Source: Halomonas sp. Bachu 37
GTDB taxonomy: Bacteria > Pseudomonadota > Gammaproteobacteria > Pseudomonadales > Halomonadaceae
NCBI RefSeq assembly: GCF_039691755.1
Contig: NZ_CP137552.1
Span: 2,790,001 to 2,854,000 of the forward strand
Direction: 5' to 3'
Length of the DNA stretch: 64,000 nucleotides
The notes beneath the pieces were generated by a model. The model did no database searches. It worked only from the letters and a program-made list of their open reading frames with translations, and was not told the DNA's origin. Numbering within the stretch: the stretch's first letter is position 1; each line of letters starts with the position of its first letter. Positions 1-7,192 of the stretch are shown here, in pieces. Both the position numbers and the translations under genes were made by a program.

Positions 1-43
1 AAACATCAATAATTCTTAAAAACTCAGAGATCGACCCTTCAAT

Positions 44-90
44 GAAGTGAAGTGAAGTGAAGTGAAGTGAAGTGAAGTGAAGTGAAGTGA
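44..90. repeat. Pentanucleotide tandem repeat (GAAGT)n
   Basis: Nine complete GAAGT units plus two bases run without interruption. The tract lies about 430 bases upstream of the first BREX gene, outside any gene seen here. Pure short-unit repeats of this length change copy number by slipped-strand mispairing. It could alter spacing in an upstream promoter, or lie within the 3' part of a gene cut by the window edge. Confidence 0.95.
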
Positions 91-230
91 CTAGCGTAAA
101 TCCTTGTAGAATAACCGTAGGTGCTGCTGCGTTTGTTGATTGAGCCCAAGAGTTTAACGGCCATGTGCAACTGGATGTAGCTGCTCACCGGTAGTAGGCT
201 GGACGCCGTTGCAAACCTTTCTACTATTCA

Positions 231-288
231 TGGATCAGCCTCCCTTCATTCCGCTGCTGTTACAGCGGAATGAAGGGGGGCTGATCCA
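231..288. repeat. 26-bp inverted repeat with 6-nt loop
   Basis: Arms at 231-256 and 263-288 are complementary over 26 positions except for one G-T type mismatch, and are separated by CTGTTA. The right arm has no T-run after it on the + strand, so it is not a standard intrinsic terminator for rightward transcription. A terminator of an off-window gene, a fossil of abutting transposon ends, or a recombination site are all possible. Confidence 0.9.
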
Positions 289-330
289 CAAAGATAAGAT
301 AGTGGAACCCCCACCCCCTCAAACCTTATG

Positions 331-362
331 AATTGTTCAGACGACACTCTTCCTGAACAATT
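331..362. promoter_or_regulatory. 10-bp perfect inverted repeat, possible operator
   Basis: AATTGTTCAG (331-340) and CTGAACAATT (353-362) are exact reverse complements separated by 12 bases. The layout suits a dimeric DNA-binding regulator. It lies about 165 bases upstream of brxA, so it is a candidate control site for the BREX operon. There is no direct evidence of function. Confidence 0.45.
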
Positions 363-488
363 GGTGGGCCTGAGTCATTTCCTCGCCGGGACCACCTCGG
401 CGTGAAGCGCGACATCGTGTATTGTTAGTCCCCTATATTAGTTGCCCAAGCATGCGGCCGGTTGCGAAGCTCAAGCGAGAGGAAGCTG

Positions 489-539
489 ATGAGCGACCGT
501 AGCGATAGGACTAACGAAGGTGAAGATGGTGATGCATGA
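489..539 (+). other. Possible 16-residue leader reading frame before brxA
   Basis: An ATG at 489 follows a strong ribosome-binding sequence (GAGAGGAAG, 477-485) and opens a 16-codon frame ending with TGA at 537-539. It overlaps the brxA start in a different frame. It could couple translation into brxA, or show that the true start region has a frameshift. The peptide is highly charged and has no recognisable features. Confidence 0.2.
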
Positions 540-1341
540 TCACGAAGCGCTAAGTCGATTAGGGTTTATGCAGCGTCAAGGCGGCGTACACGCTTCGCGG
601 ACGATCATGCTGAATGAGCTTGCTGCTCTATTCGATAGCGTGCCCAGCGAGGCGCCGGCGTCAGCCTATCGCGCTGCGATTCGAGAACAGAACTGTTTGG
701 GCAAGCGGTCGGGCAGAACCCGTGACCTGACAGCTCGCCACTTGGCGGAACTGTATGGGCTGGACCCAGCCAACCCGATCCATGTCGGCCTGCGTTTTTT
801 CTGGTCAAGAGATAAGGCCGCTCATCCGCAATTGGCTCTGCTGGCTGCAGCGGCACGCGATAGCCTATTGCGTGGCCTTTTACCAGCCATACTAGAAGTG
901 ACTCCTGGAACCCTCGTCAGCCGTGACTGGGTAGAGCAGCTTATCGAGGTCCGCTGGCCTGAGCGCTTCAGTCCCGCTACTCGAAGATCTGTAGCTCAGA
1001 ACATTAATAGCAGCCTAACAAAGGCTGGCTATATGAGCGGGCGTGTCAAAAAATTCCGCCGCCAGCTTGAGCCTGCGACAGGTGCTGTCGCGTTCGCGCT
1101 TTATCTTGGCTGGATTCAGGGTGGGCGTGGTGAGCTATTGCTGCAGAGCGAATACCTTAAGCTACTGGACTCCGGCGCCGATAGGTTATTAGAACTGGCT
1201 GCCCAGGCTTCGTCCCGTGGCTGGCTGGTAATGCGCCGAGTCGACAATGTCATGGATGTCGATTTCCCCGCCCTGGCTCCCGTCGCGGAGGCAGCCATAA
1301 AGCCCGAGAGCGATACGGCTACTGAAGGAGCTACCCCATGA
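526..1341 (+). CDS. brxA: BREX protein BrxA (DNA-binding, brxA position)
   Basis: This is the first gene of the BREX type 1 operon. It encodes about 271 residues with no membrane segment. The Asn-Cys-Leu-Gly-Lys segment followed by Arg-rich helices and the repeated 'YLGWIQGGRG' type helical segments match the BrxA/DUF1819-like protein next to DUF1788 genes in other BREX clusters, as far as I recall. BrxA of other systems binds DNA and is required for host methylation and/or defence; its exact role is unclear. The ATG at 526 is chosen because GAAGG at 515-519 sits six bases upstream; a GTG at 520 and an ATG at 532 are in the same frame. The last four bases overlap brxB (ATGA), indicating translational coupling. 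Confidence 0.75.
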   Translation: MVMHDHEALSRLGFMQRQGGVHASRTIMLNELAALFDSVPSEAPASAYRAAIREQNCLGKRSGRTRDLTARHLAELYGLDPANPIHVGLRFFWSRDKAAHPQLALLAAAARDSLLRGLLPAILEVTPGTLVSRDWVEQLIEVRWPERFSPATRRSVAQNINSSLTKAGYMSGRVKKFRRQLEPATGAVAFALYLGWIQGGRGELLLQSEYLKLLDSGADRLLELAAQASSRGWLVMRRVDNVMDVDFPALAPVAEAAIKPESDTATEGATP

Positions 1342-1889
1342 GCAAGATCAAACGCCTCGTGGACTCCTATGGCAGGTTTATAGCTTTGCCCTGGCGTGGC
1401 GATGCCGCAGCGGCCCAGCGCGTAGTGTTCTGCGTTTACCCGGAAACCGAGGAACTGCGCCTGCGGGCCAACTTAGGTGAATTTGAGCTAACCACCCACC
1501 AGGCGGGTCATGACTGGGCAAGCTTCGATCTTACTTCCACCTTTGCTGAGTGGATGGCAGAGCAAGAGTATGCAGACGCTTTTTTCACGATGCCTCAGCA
1601 ACTCAAGATGATTGACCACCACTATCTAGATTGGCTGGAAGAACGCTTCGTCTCCGTTATTGGAGAAATGGCTGTAGAGAAAAACCATGTCATGGCCCTG
1701 TACGGAGTTGGAAGCTTGTTTGGCCTCCTGAAAGTCAAGGCAGTCGTTGACCGGTTTGCCCCACATGTCCTCGGCCGCCTAGTGGTGCTATTCCCCGGCA
1801 GTTTTGACAATAACAATTACCGGCTGCTGGATGGCTATGATGGCTGGAACTACCTGGCTACTCCTATTACTCCTGACGGCGCACATTAG
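1338..1889 (+). CDS. brxB: BREX protein BrxB (DUF1788)
   Basis: The product is 183 residues, soluble, and has the size and sequence style of the DUF1788/BrxB family. It has an N-terminal segment like 'RFIALPWRG', a central helical part and a C-terminal LVVLFPGSF-type strand followed by a YRLLDG segment. BrxB is a core type 1 BREX component of unknown biochemistry that is thought to assemble with BrxC and PglZ. The gene overlaps brxA by four bases and precedes brxC by 52 bases. Operon position supports the call as strongly as sequence does. Confidence 0.85.
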   Translation: MSKIKRLVDSYGRFIALPWRGDAAAAQRVVFCVYPETEELRLRANLGEFELTTHQAGHDWASFDLTSTFAEWMAEQEYADAFFTMPQQLKMIDHHYLDWLEERFVSVIGEMAVEKNHVMALYGVGSLFGLLKVKAVVDRFAPHVLGRLVVLFPGSFDNNNYRLLDGYDGWNYLATPITPDGAH

Positions 1890-1941
1890 ATGCCGACACG
1901 CTTAACACAACACCCACTTGCCACCGCAGGGAAAAGGATGC

Positions 1942-4900
1942 ATGCGTAACCGCGATATCTATGCTAAAGACCCATCCCAGCAACACTTGGAAAACGAAGG
2001 CGTCGCTTACGTCAACGACGACAGCAGCGACCGTGCCCAGACGGTGCTCCGCTACGAACTGGAGACCTTCGTTTGCGATGGTCAGTATGCTAAAGGGATG
2101 CACGATATTCTCGATGCTTACCTACGCAACCTGAGCAGTGGTGCTTCCCAACAGCCTGGCGTTTGGATCAGTGGCTTCTTCGGCTCGGGCAAGTCGCACA
2201 TGGCCAAAATGCTGCGCAACTTGTGGGAAGACACCACTTTCGACGATGGCGCTACCGCCCGTGGACTCGCTCATCTGCCTCAAGAGACCCAAGATCTGTT
2301 CAAGGAACTCTCTACTCAGGGCAAGCGCCATGGTGGATTGTTTTCAGCATCCGGCACCCTCGGTACGAGCGCCCGCGATAGCAGTGCACGCTTGGCGCTG
2401 CTAGCGGTCATTTTTCGCGCCGCTGGCTTACCTGCTAAGTATCCCGCTGCCCGCTTTGTCATGTGGTTACAGGAAGAAGGCATCCTCGATGACATCAAGC
2501 AGGCCGTTGAGGCGGAAGGCAAGCCTTGGAAAAAAGAAGTGGAGATGTTCACAGTCTCCACCAAGATTCATCGTGCCCTAGTAGCAGCCAGGCCCGAGAT
2601 ATTCGACAGTACCGCTGCCTGTGCCATGACGCTGATGAACCTCTATCCTAATGTGGATGATGTGAGCAGCGATGACATGGTGAATGCGATCCGTCAGGCG
2701 GTGAGTCGTGACGGTAAGATGCCGCTGACCTTGGTGGTGCTGGACGAAGTGCAGCAGTACATCGGTACTGACGGCCAGCGCTCCATCGAAGTCCAAGAGG
2801 CTGTGGAGGCCTGCTGCAAGCAGTTGGGAAGCCGCATGATGTTCATCGGTACCGGACAGACCGCTATCACTGGCACCCATAACCTGGCTCGCCTCCAGGG
2901 CCGCTTCACTCTACGTGTCGAACTCTCGGATGCCGACGTGGATGCTGTCATCCGCCAGGTCATTCTCGCTAAGAAGCCCGAGGCCAAGGGCCCTGTGGGT
3001 GAGGTGATGGAGGCCAATCTGGGCGAGATTTCCCGTCACCTCTCCGAGACCTCCATTGCGCACCGGCAAGAAGACACCAAGCACTTTGCCCAGGATTACC
3101 CCATCCTACCGGTACGCCGCCGCTTCTGGGATGCCGCCCTGCGTGTGCTCGACCAGACCGGCACCGATAGCCAGCTACGCAATCAGCTGAGCATGATTCA
3201 CAAGGCCATTCAGACCAACCTGGATGAGCCACTGGGCACCATTATCTCTGGTGACTACCTCTATTTTGACGCCACCGACAAACTGCTGCAGTCCCGCATG
3301 CTGCCGCGGAGGCTGCACGATGCCACCCAGCGCTGGCTAGCGGGTAACGATGACGAGCGCCTGATGGCCCGCGCCTGCGCTATCGTCTTCCTGATCAACA
3401 AATTGGCGAGCATTAACACCGAGCTAGGGTTACACCCTACCCTGAGCACCATTGCCGACCTGCTGGTCGACGATCTTAAAAGCGGTAGCAGCTCGCTGCG
3501 CAGCCGGCTGCCGTCGTTGCTCGATGAGTGTGAATTCATCATCAAGATTGGCGATGAATATCGCATCCAGACCGAGGAGAGCGCAGCCTGGAACGATGCT
3601 TTCCTGAGCCAGAGAAGCATCCTTAACAACGCTACCCACCAGGTCGAGACCAAACGCGCTGATCTGATCCGTCGGCATTTTGCCAAGCTGGTCGGGAACC
3701 TCTCGGTGCAGCATGGCGACGCCAAGGTACCCCGCACACTCTCCCCCGTGTTCGACCTTGCTCTACCCAAGGACGCCGGCGAGCGACTCTATGTTTGGGT
3801 GCGTGATGGCTGGTCGGACGATGAGAGCCAGATCCGTGCGGATGCCCGCCAGGCTGGTTCGGAGTCCCCGACGCTGTTCGTCTTCATTCCCAAGCGCTCC
3901 GCCGATGAGCTACGCAACCAGCTGATCGACCTCAAGGCCGCCACTGCCACCCTGGAAACCCGAGGCACTCCTGGGACGCCAGAGGGCGAGGAGGCCCGCG
4001 CCGCGATGCAGACCACTCGGGACACTGCGCAGCGTCGCGTGAATGAGTTACTGGACGAGGCCTTCAGCGGCGCCCGGGTGTTCCAGGGCGGTGGTAACGA
4101 ACTGGTAGGGGCCAGCCTGCGTGAGACGATCCTGGAGGGTGCCGAGAATGCCTTGGCCCGCCTGCACCCGAAATTCCATCTAGCCGATAGCCCCGCCTGG
4201 GACAAGGTCTACGCCAAGGCCAAGCAAGGTGCTCCCGATGCTCTCAAGACCGTAGGCTATGACGGCGAGCCTCAGAGCCACCCGGTTTGCAAGGCTGTCC
4301 TGAGCTTCCTGGGCAATGGCAAGAGCGGCAGCGACATTCGTGACCACTTCGAGCAGGGTGACTTTGGCTGGCCGCGCGATGCCATCGATGGCGCGATACA
4401 GGTACTGCTGGTCGCCGGCCAGATTCGCGCCACGGATGGTACCGCCCCCCAGGAGCTGGACAGAAAGGCCATTGGCAAGACCGAGTTCCGTATCGAGGCC
4501 ACTACTATCTCCGCCGGAGAACGCATCAAGATCCGCAAGGTGATGCAGAAGCTCGGTGTACAGACCAACGCCGGTGAGGACTCGGCCAAAGTCCCCGAGT
4601 TCATCGACAAGCTCCGCTCATTGGCCGACAAGGCCGGTGGCGAGGCGCCGCTGCCTCAGCGCCCTCACTCAGACGCTTTCGAAGCCGTACGTCTAAGCAG
4701 CGGTAACGATCAGCTCAAGGCCATTGTCACCAATCGAGACGAGCTTATTGCATCTATCGATGAGTGGCAGGCCACTGCGGAAAAAATCACCCAGCGCCTT
4801 CCCGCCTGGGGCACGCTCAAGCGCTTGGCTGATTACGCCAAAGGCCTCAAGGATGCCGATGCGCTGCTCGCTCAGGTCTCGCAGATCCGCGAGCACCGTG

Positions 4901-5376
4901 CCTTGCTTGATGATCCCGATCCCGTACAGCCGTTGCTGAACAACCTGACTCAGCGTTTCCGTGAAACGTTCAATGAACTCGAAACACGCTACGCTGAGCA
5001 GCACCAGGCCGGCATGCAGCGCCTGGAAGCCGACGACAACTGGCAGCAGCTCTCGCCCGAAGAGCGTCATGACCTCCTGGCGGCGAAGCGCCTGACGGCC
5101 GCCGACGCACCCAGCATCACGCTGGGCTCCACCGATGATGTGCTGGACACACTTGGCCACGTGCGACCCGACGCGCTCAGCGACCGTATCGATGCGCTCT
5201 CCAGCCGCTTCGATGATGTGCTGGTCGCCGCAGCCGAAGCCATGGAGCCTGAGATTCAGTTCGTCAGCTTGCCGCGCCGCACCCTCAAGAGCGATGCGGA
5301 TATCGACGCCTGGCTGGAGGAGGTGCGTCAGCAGCTGCACGGAGCCCTTCAGGAAGGCCCGGTAATCACCCAGTAG
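1942..5376 (+). CDS. brxC: BREX protein BrxC (P-loop ATPase)
   Basis: A large ATPase of about 1,144 residues, the usual size for BrxC. Walker A GFFGSGKS lies at residues 78-85 (Lys84) and Walker B VVLDEV at about 265-270, followed by a FIGTGQ-like sensor segment. The C-terminal half is long and helical with charged, coiled-coil-prone stretches. BrxC is essential in type 1 BREX and is proposed to be the ATP-driven core that couples phage recognition to PglX/PglZ. The ATG at 1942 is preferred over a TTG at 1918, because the MRNRDIYAKD start resembles other BrxC N-termini and GGGAAAAGGA lies just upstream. The next gene starts nine bases after the stop. Confidence 0.92.
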   Translation: MRNRDIYAKDPSQQHLENEGVAYVNDDSSDRAQTVLRYELETFVCDGQYAKGMHDILDAYLRNLSSGASQQPGVWISGFFGSGKSHMAKMLRNLWEDTTFDDGATARGLAHLPQETQDLFKELSTQGKRHGGLFSASGTLGTSARDSSARLALLAVIFRAAGLPAKYPAARFVMWLQEEGILDDIKQAVEAEGKPWKKEVEMFTVSTKIHRALVAARPEIFDSTAACAMTLMNLYPNVDDVSSDDMVNAIRQAVSRDGKMPLTLVVLDEVQQYIGTDGQRSIEVQEAVEACCKQLGSRMMFIGTGQTAITGTHNLARLQGRFTLRVELSDADVDAVIRQVILAKKPEAKGPVGEVMEANLGEISRHLSETSIAHRQEDTKHFAQDYPILPVRRRFWDAALRVLDQTGTDSQLRNQLSMIHKAIQTNLDEPLGTIISGDYLYFDATDKLLQSRMLPRRLHDATQRWLAGNDDERLMARACAIVFLINKLASINTELGLHPTLSTIADLLVDDLKSGSSSLRSRLPSLLDECEFIIKIGDEYRIQTEESAAWNDAFLSQRSILNNATHQVETKRADLIRRHFAKLVGNLSVQHGDAKVPRTLSPVFDLALPKDAGERLYVWVRDGWSDDESQIRADARQAGSESPTLFVFIPKRSADELRNQLIDLKAATATLETRGTPGTPEGEEARAAMQTTRDTAQRRVNELLDEAFSGARVFQGGGNELVGASLRETILEGAENALARLHPKFHLADSPAWDKVYAKAKQGAPDALKTVGYDGEPQSHPVCKAVLSFLGNGKSGSDIRDHFEQGDFGWPRDAIDGAIQVLLVAGQIRATDGTAPQELDRKAIGKTEFRIEATTISAGERIKIRKVMQKLGVQTNAGEDSAKVPEFIDKLRSLADKAGGEAPLPQRPHSDAFEAVRLSSGNDQLKAIVTNRDELIASIDEWQATAEKITQRLPAWGTLKRLADYAKGLKDADALLAQVSQIREHRALLDDPDPVQPLLNNLTQRFRETFNELETRYAEQHQAGMQRLEADDNWQQLSPEERHDLLAAKRLTAADAPSITLGSTDDVLDTLGHVRPDALSDRIDALSSRFDDVLVAAAEAMEPEIQFVSLPRRTLKSDADIDAWLEEVRQQLHGALQEGPVITQ

Positions 5377-5384
5377 GAAGCGAC

Positions 5385-7097
5385 ATGAGATCGAGCCAGG
5401 ACATCGCGGCCCTGCTGGACGAGCTGGAGTGGCGTATCGCCGACGAGCTTGAAGATCAGGACCTGGACTTCAAGCAGTGGGATAGCAAAAGCCGCGACAA
5501 GGCCGTTCAGAAGCTGGTCCAGATGGCCGTCTGTATGGCCAACGGCGGTGGTGGCAGTGTGGTGTTCGGTGTGGCGGATCGCGTAAAGGGGCGCGGCCAG
5601 GCCATTCTCGGCGTGCCTCCAGAAATTGACGTCAACCTGCTCAAGAAGGCCGTCTACGACCAGACTGACCCGCATATCATGCCGGTCTTCGAGGAGCTGC
5701 GTGTACCCGAAGGTGCCGGGAGGCTCCTGGTCATGCAGGTCTACCCTGGCATGCCGCCCTACACCGACACCCGCGGTGCGGGCACGGTGCGTGTCGGCAA
5801 GGATTGTCAGCCGCTGACAGGCACGCTTCGTCGCAAGATAGGCGTCGAAACCGGAGAGACCGACTACACCGCCGAGGCGGTGGCGCCTGCTGACCCCGCT
5901 CTATTGTCACCGGTCGCCCTGGAAGCCCTGCGTGACTTGGCCCGCAAGGAGCGTGTGCCGGACGATCTGCTGACACGCTCCGACATGGAGCTGCTCGATG
6001 CCTTGGGCCTGGTTCGTCAGGGCAAGCTGACCCGTGCCGCGATACTGCTGGCAGGTAGCGAAGCTGCCCTACGCGAGTATGTGCCGGGACATCACTGGAC
6101 CTTCCTGCAGATGCAGTCGGATATCGACTATGGCATCCGCGAGGACCGGGTCAGCGCTCTGCCGGTTTCGGTGCAGCGCATCGAAGAGCTGCTGGTCCCG
6201 TTCAACCCCATCACGACCGTGGAGCAAGGCATGTTCCACTTCGAGTATCGCACCTGGCCGGAGGTCGCCGTGCGCGAAGCACTGATGAATGCCTTCTGCC
6301 ACGCTGACCTGCGCATTGCCGGGCCCGTGATGGTCAAGCTCTACTCCCAGCGGCTGGAGATCAGCAACAACGGCGGTTTCATCGCCGGAATCAGTGAGCG
6401 CAATATCCTTCACCACCAGCCGGCGGCACGCAATCCGCTGCTGGTCGAGGCACTGACCCGCCTGCGCCTAGTCAACCGCAGCAACCTAGGCGTCAGTCGC
6501 ATGTTCTCGGCCATGCTGATGGAGGGTAAGGAGCCCCCGGTGATTCGCGAGATCGGCGACTCCGTGTCGGTCATCTTCCTCAAGCGTGAGCTCAATGCGG
6601 CCTTCCGCCTATTTGTCGCCGAAGAGAGCCGCAGCGGCAATGCCTTGGGTGTCGACCACCTGTTGCTGCTCCAATACCTGCTTCAACACGCCGAAGTGGA
6701 CACTGCTACCGCTGCACAGCTCTGCCAACGCAGTGAAGCGGAAACCCGTGAGCTGCTTTCCCGTATGGAGCCGCTTGATTACGTGGAGCACGGTGGCACG
6801 GGGCGCGGTGCCTACTGGAGCATTCATCCGAAGCTCTATGACCGCCTCAGACAGGACGGCAACGCCGAAAAGCGGCGCCGCATTGACTGGGATGCGGCCA
6901 AGACTCGGGTGCTGAGCATCCTGATGGAGCGCGCCAGGCGCGGCGAACCCGGCCTATCTAACAAAGAGATCCGTCAGATCACCCGCTTCGACCGTAATCA
7001 AACCTACCGGCTAATGGCCGAGCTGCGCGAGGAAAACCCGCAGATTCAGCCGCCAGGCAAGGGCAAATATGCTCGTTACGAATACCACAATGAATGA
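5385..7097 (+). CDS. AlbA_2 (Schlafen-type) domain ATP-binding protein, BREX-associated
   Basis: The product has 570 residues. The N-terminal 140 residues fit the AlbA_2/Schlafen DNA-binding fold, with an ELEDQDLDFK start and an 'ANGGGGSVVFGV' glycine-rich strand. Residues of about 285-390 resemble the HATPase_c_4 region of such proteins, with 'AVREALMNAFCHAD', 'LEISNNGGF' and 'RNPLLVEAL'. The last ~70 residues look like a winged helix (SNKEIRQITRFDRNQTYRLM). Such proteins are usually transcriptional regulators or accessory defence factors. Its place between brxC and pglX, eight bases after brxC, makes it part of the operon. The palindrome cluster directly downstream could be its own operator. 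It is not a core BREX gene, and its role here is inferred. Confidence 0.8.
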   Translation: MRSSQDIAALLDELEWRIADELEDQDLDFKQWDSKSRDKAVQKLVQMAVCMANGGGGSVVFGVADRVKGRGQAILGVPPEIDVNLLKKAVYDQTDPHIMPVFEELRVPEGAGRLLVMQVYPGMPPYTDTRGAGTVRVGKDCQPLTGTLRRKIGVETGETDYTAEAVAPADPALLSPVALEALRDLARKERVPDDLLTRSDMELLDALGLVRQGKLTRAAILLAGSEAALREYVPGHHWTFLQMQSDIDYGIREDRVSALPVSVQRIEELLVPFNPITTVEQGMFHFEYRTWPEVAVREALMNAFCHADLRIAGPVMVKLYSQRLEISNNGGFIAGISERNILHHQPAARNPLLVEALTRLRLVNRSNLGVSRMFSAMLMEGKEPPVIREIGDSVSVIFLKRELNAAFRLFVAEESRSGNALGVDHLLLLQYLLQHAEVDTATAAQLCQRSEAETRELLSRMEPLDYVEHGGTGRGAYWSIHPKLYDRLRQDGNAEKRRRIDWDAAKTRVLSILMERARRGEPGLSNKEIRQITRFDRNQTYRLMAELREENPQIQPPGKGKYARYEYHNE

Positions 7098-7100
7098 TAG

Positions 7101-7167
7101 CAATGCTCGGCGCATTGATCTGAGCATTAAAAAGCCTCTAATGCTCAAGCCAATGCTCACGAGCAAT
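7101..7167. promoter_or_regulatory. Palindromic AATGCTC cluster before pglX
   Basis: A perfect 9-bp inverted repeat, TGAGCATTA (7121-7129) and TAATGCTCA (7139-7147), is flanked by further copies of the half-site: AATGCTC at 7102-7108, AATGCTCA at 7152-7159 and a partial GAGCAAT at 7161-7167. These fill most of the 95-base gap before pglX, the largest gap inside the operon. The pattern fits cooperative binding of a dimeric regulator, possibly the winged-helix protein encoded just upstream, and may hold an internal promoter for pglX. Confidence 0.6.
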
Positions 7168-7192
7168 AAAACGTATCAGTAGGAATATCGGT

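Larger units (their letters stand above)
91..519. other. Intergenic region upstream of the BREX operon
   Basis: No convincing protein-coding gene is visible. The stretch holds two inverted repeats (231-288 and 331-362) and must contain the promoter of the BREX operon, or its distal part, since all genes from 526 on run rightward. I could not pick out a -35/-10 pair with confidence. No BrxR-type WYL regulator is encoded here; one could lie left of the window. Confidence 0.6.

Noticed and set aside
44..90. Possible CRISPR array
   Set aside because: The repeat unit is only five bases with no spacers; it is a simple tandem repeat. No CRISPR array or cas gene is seen in the window.
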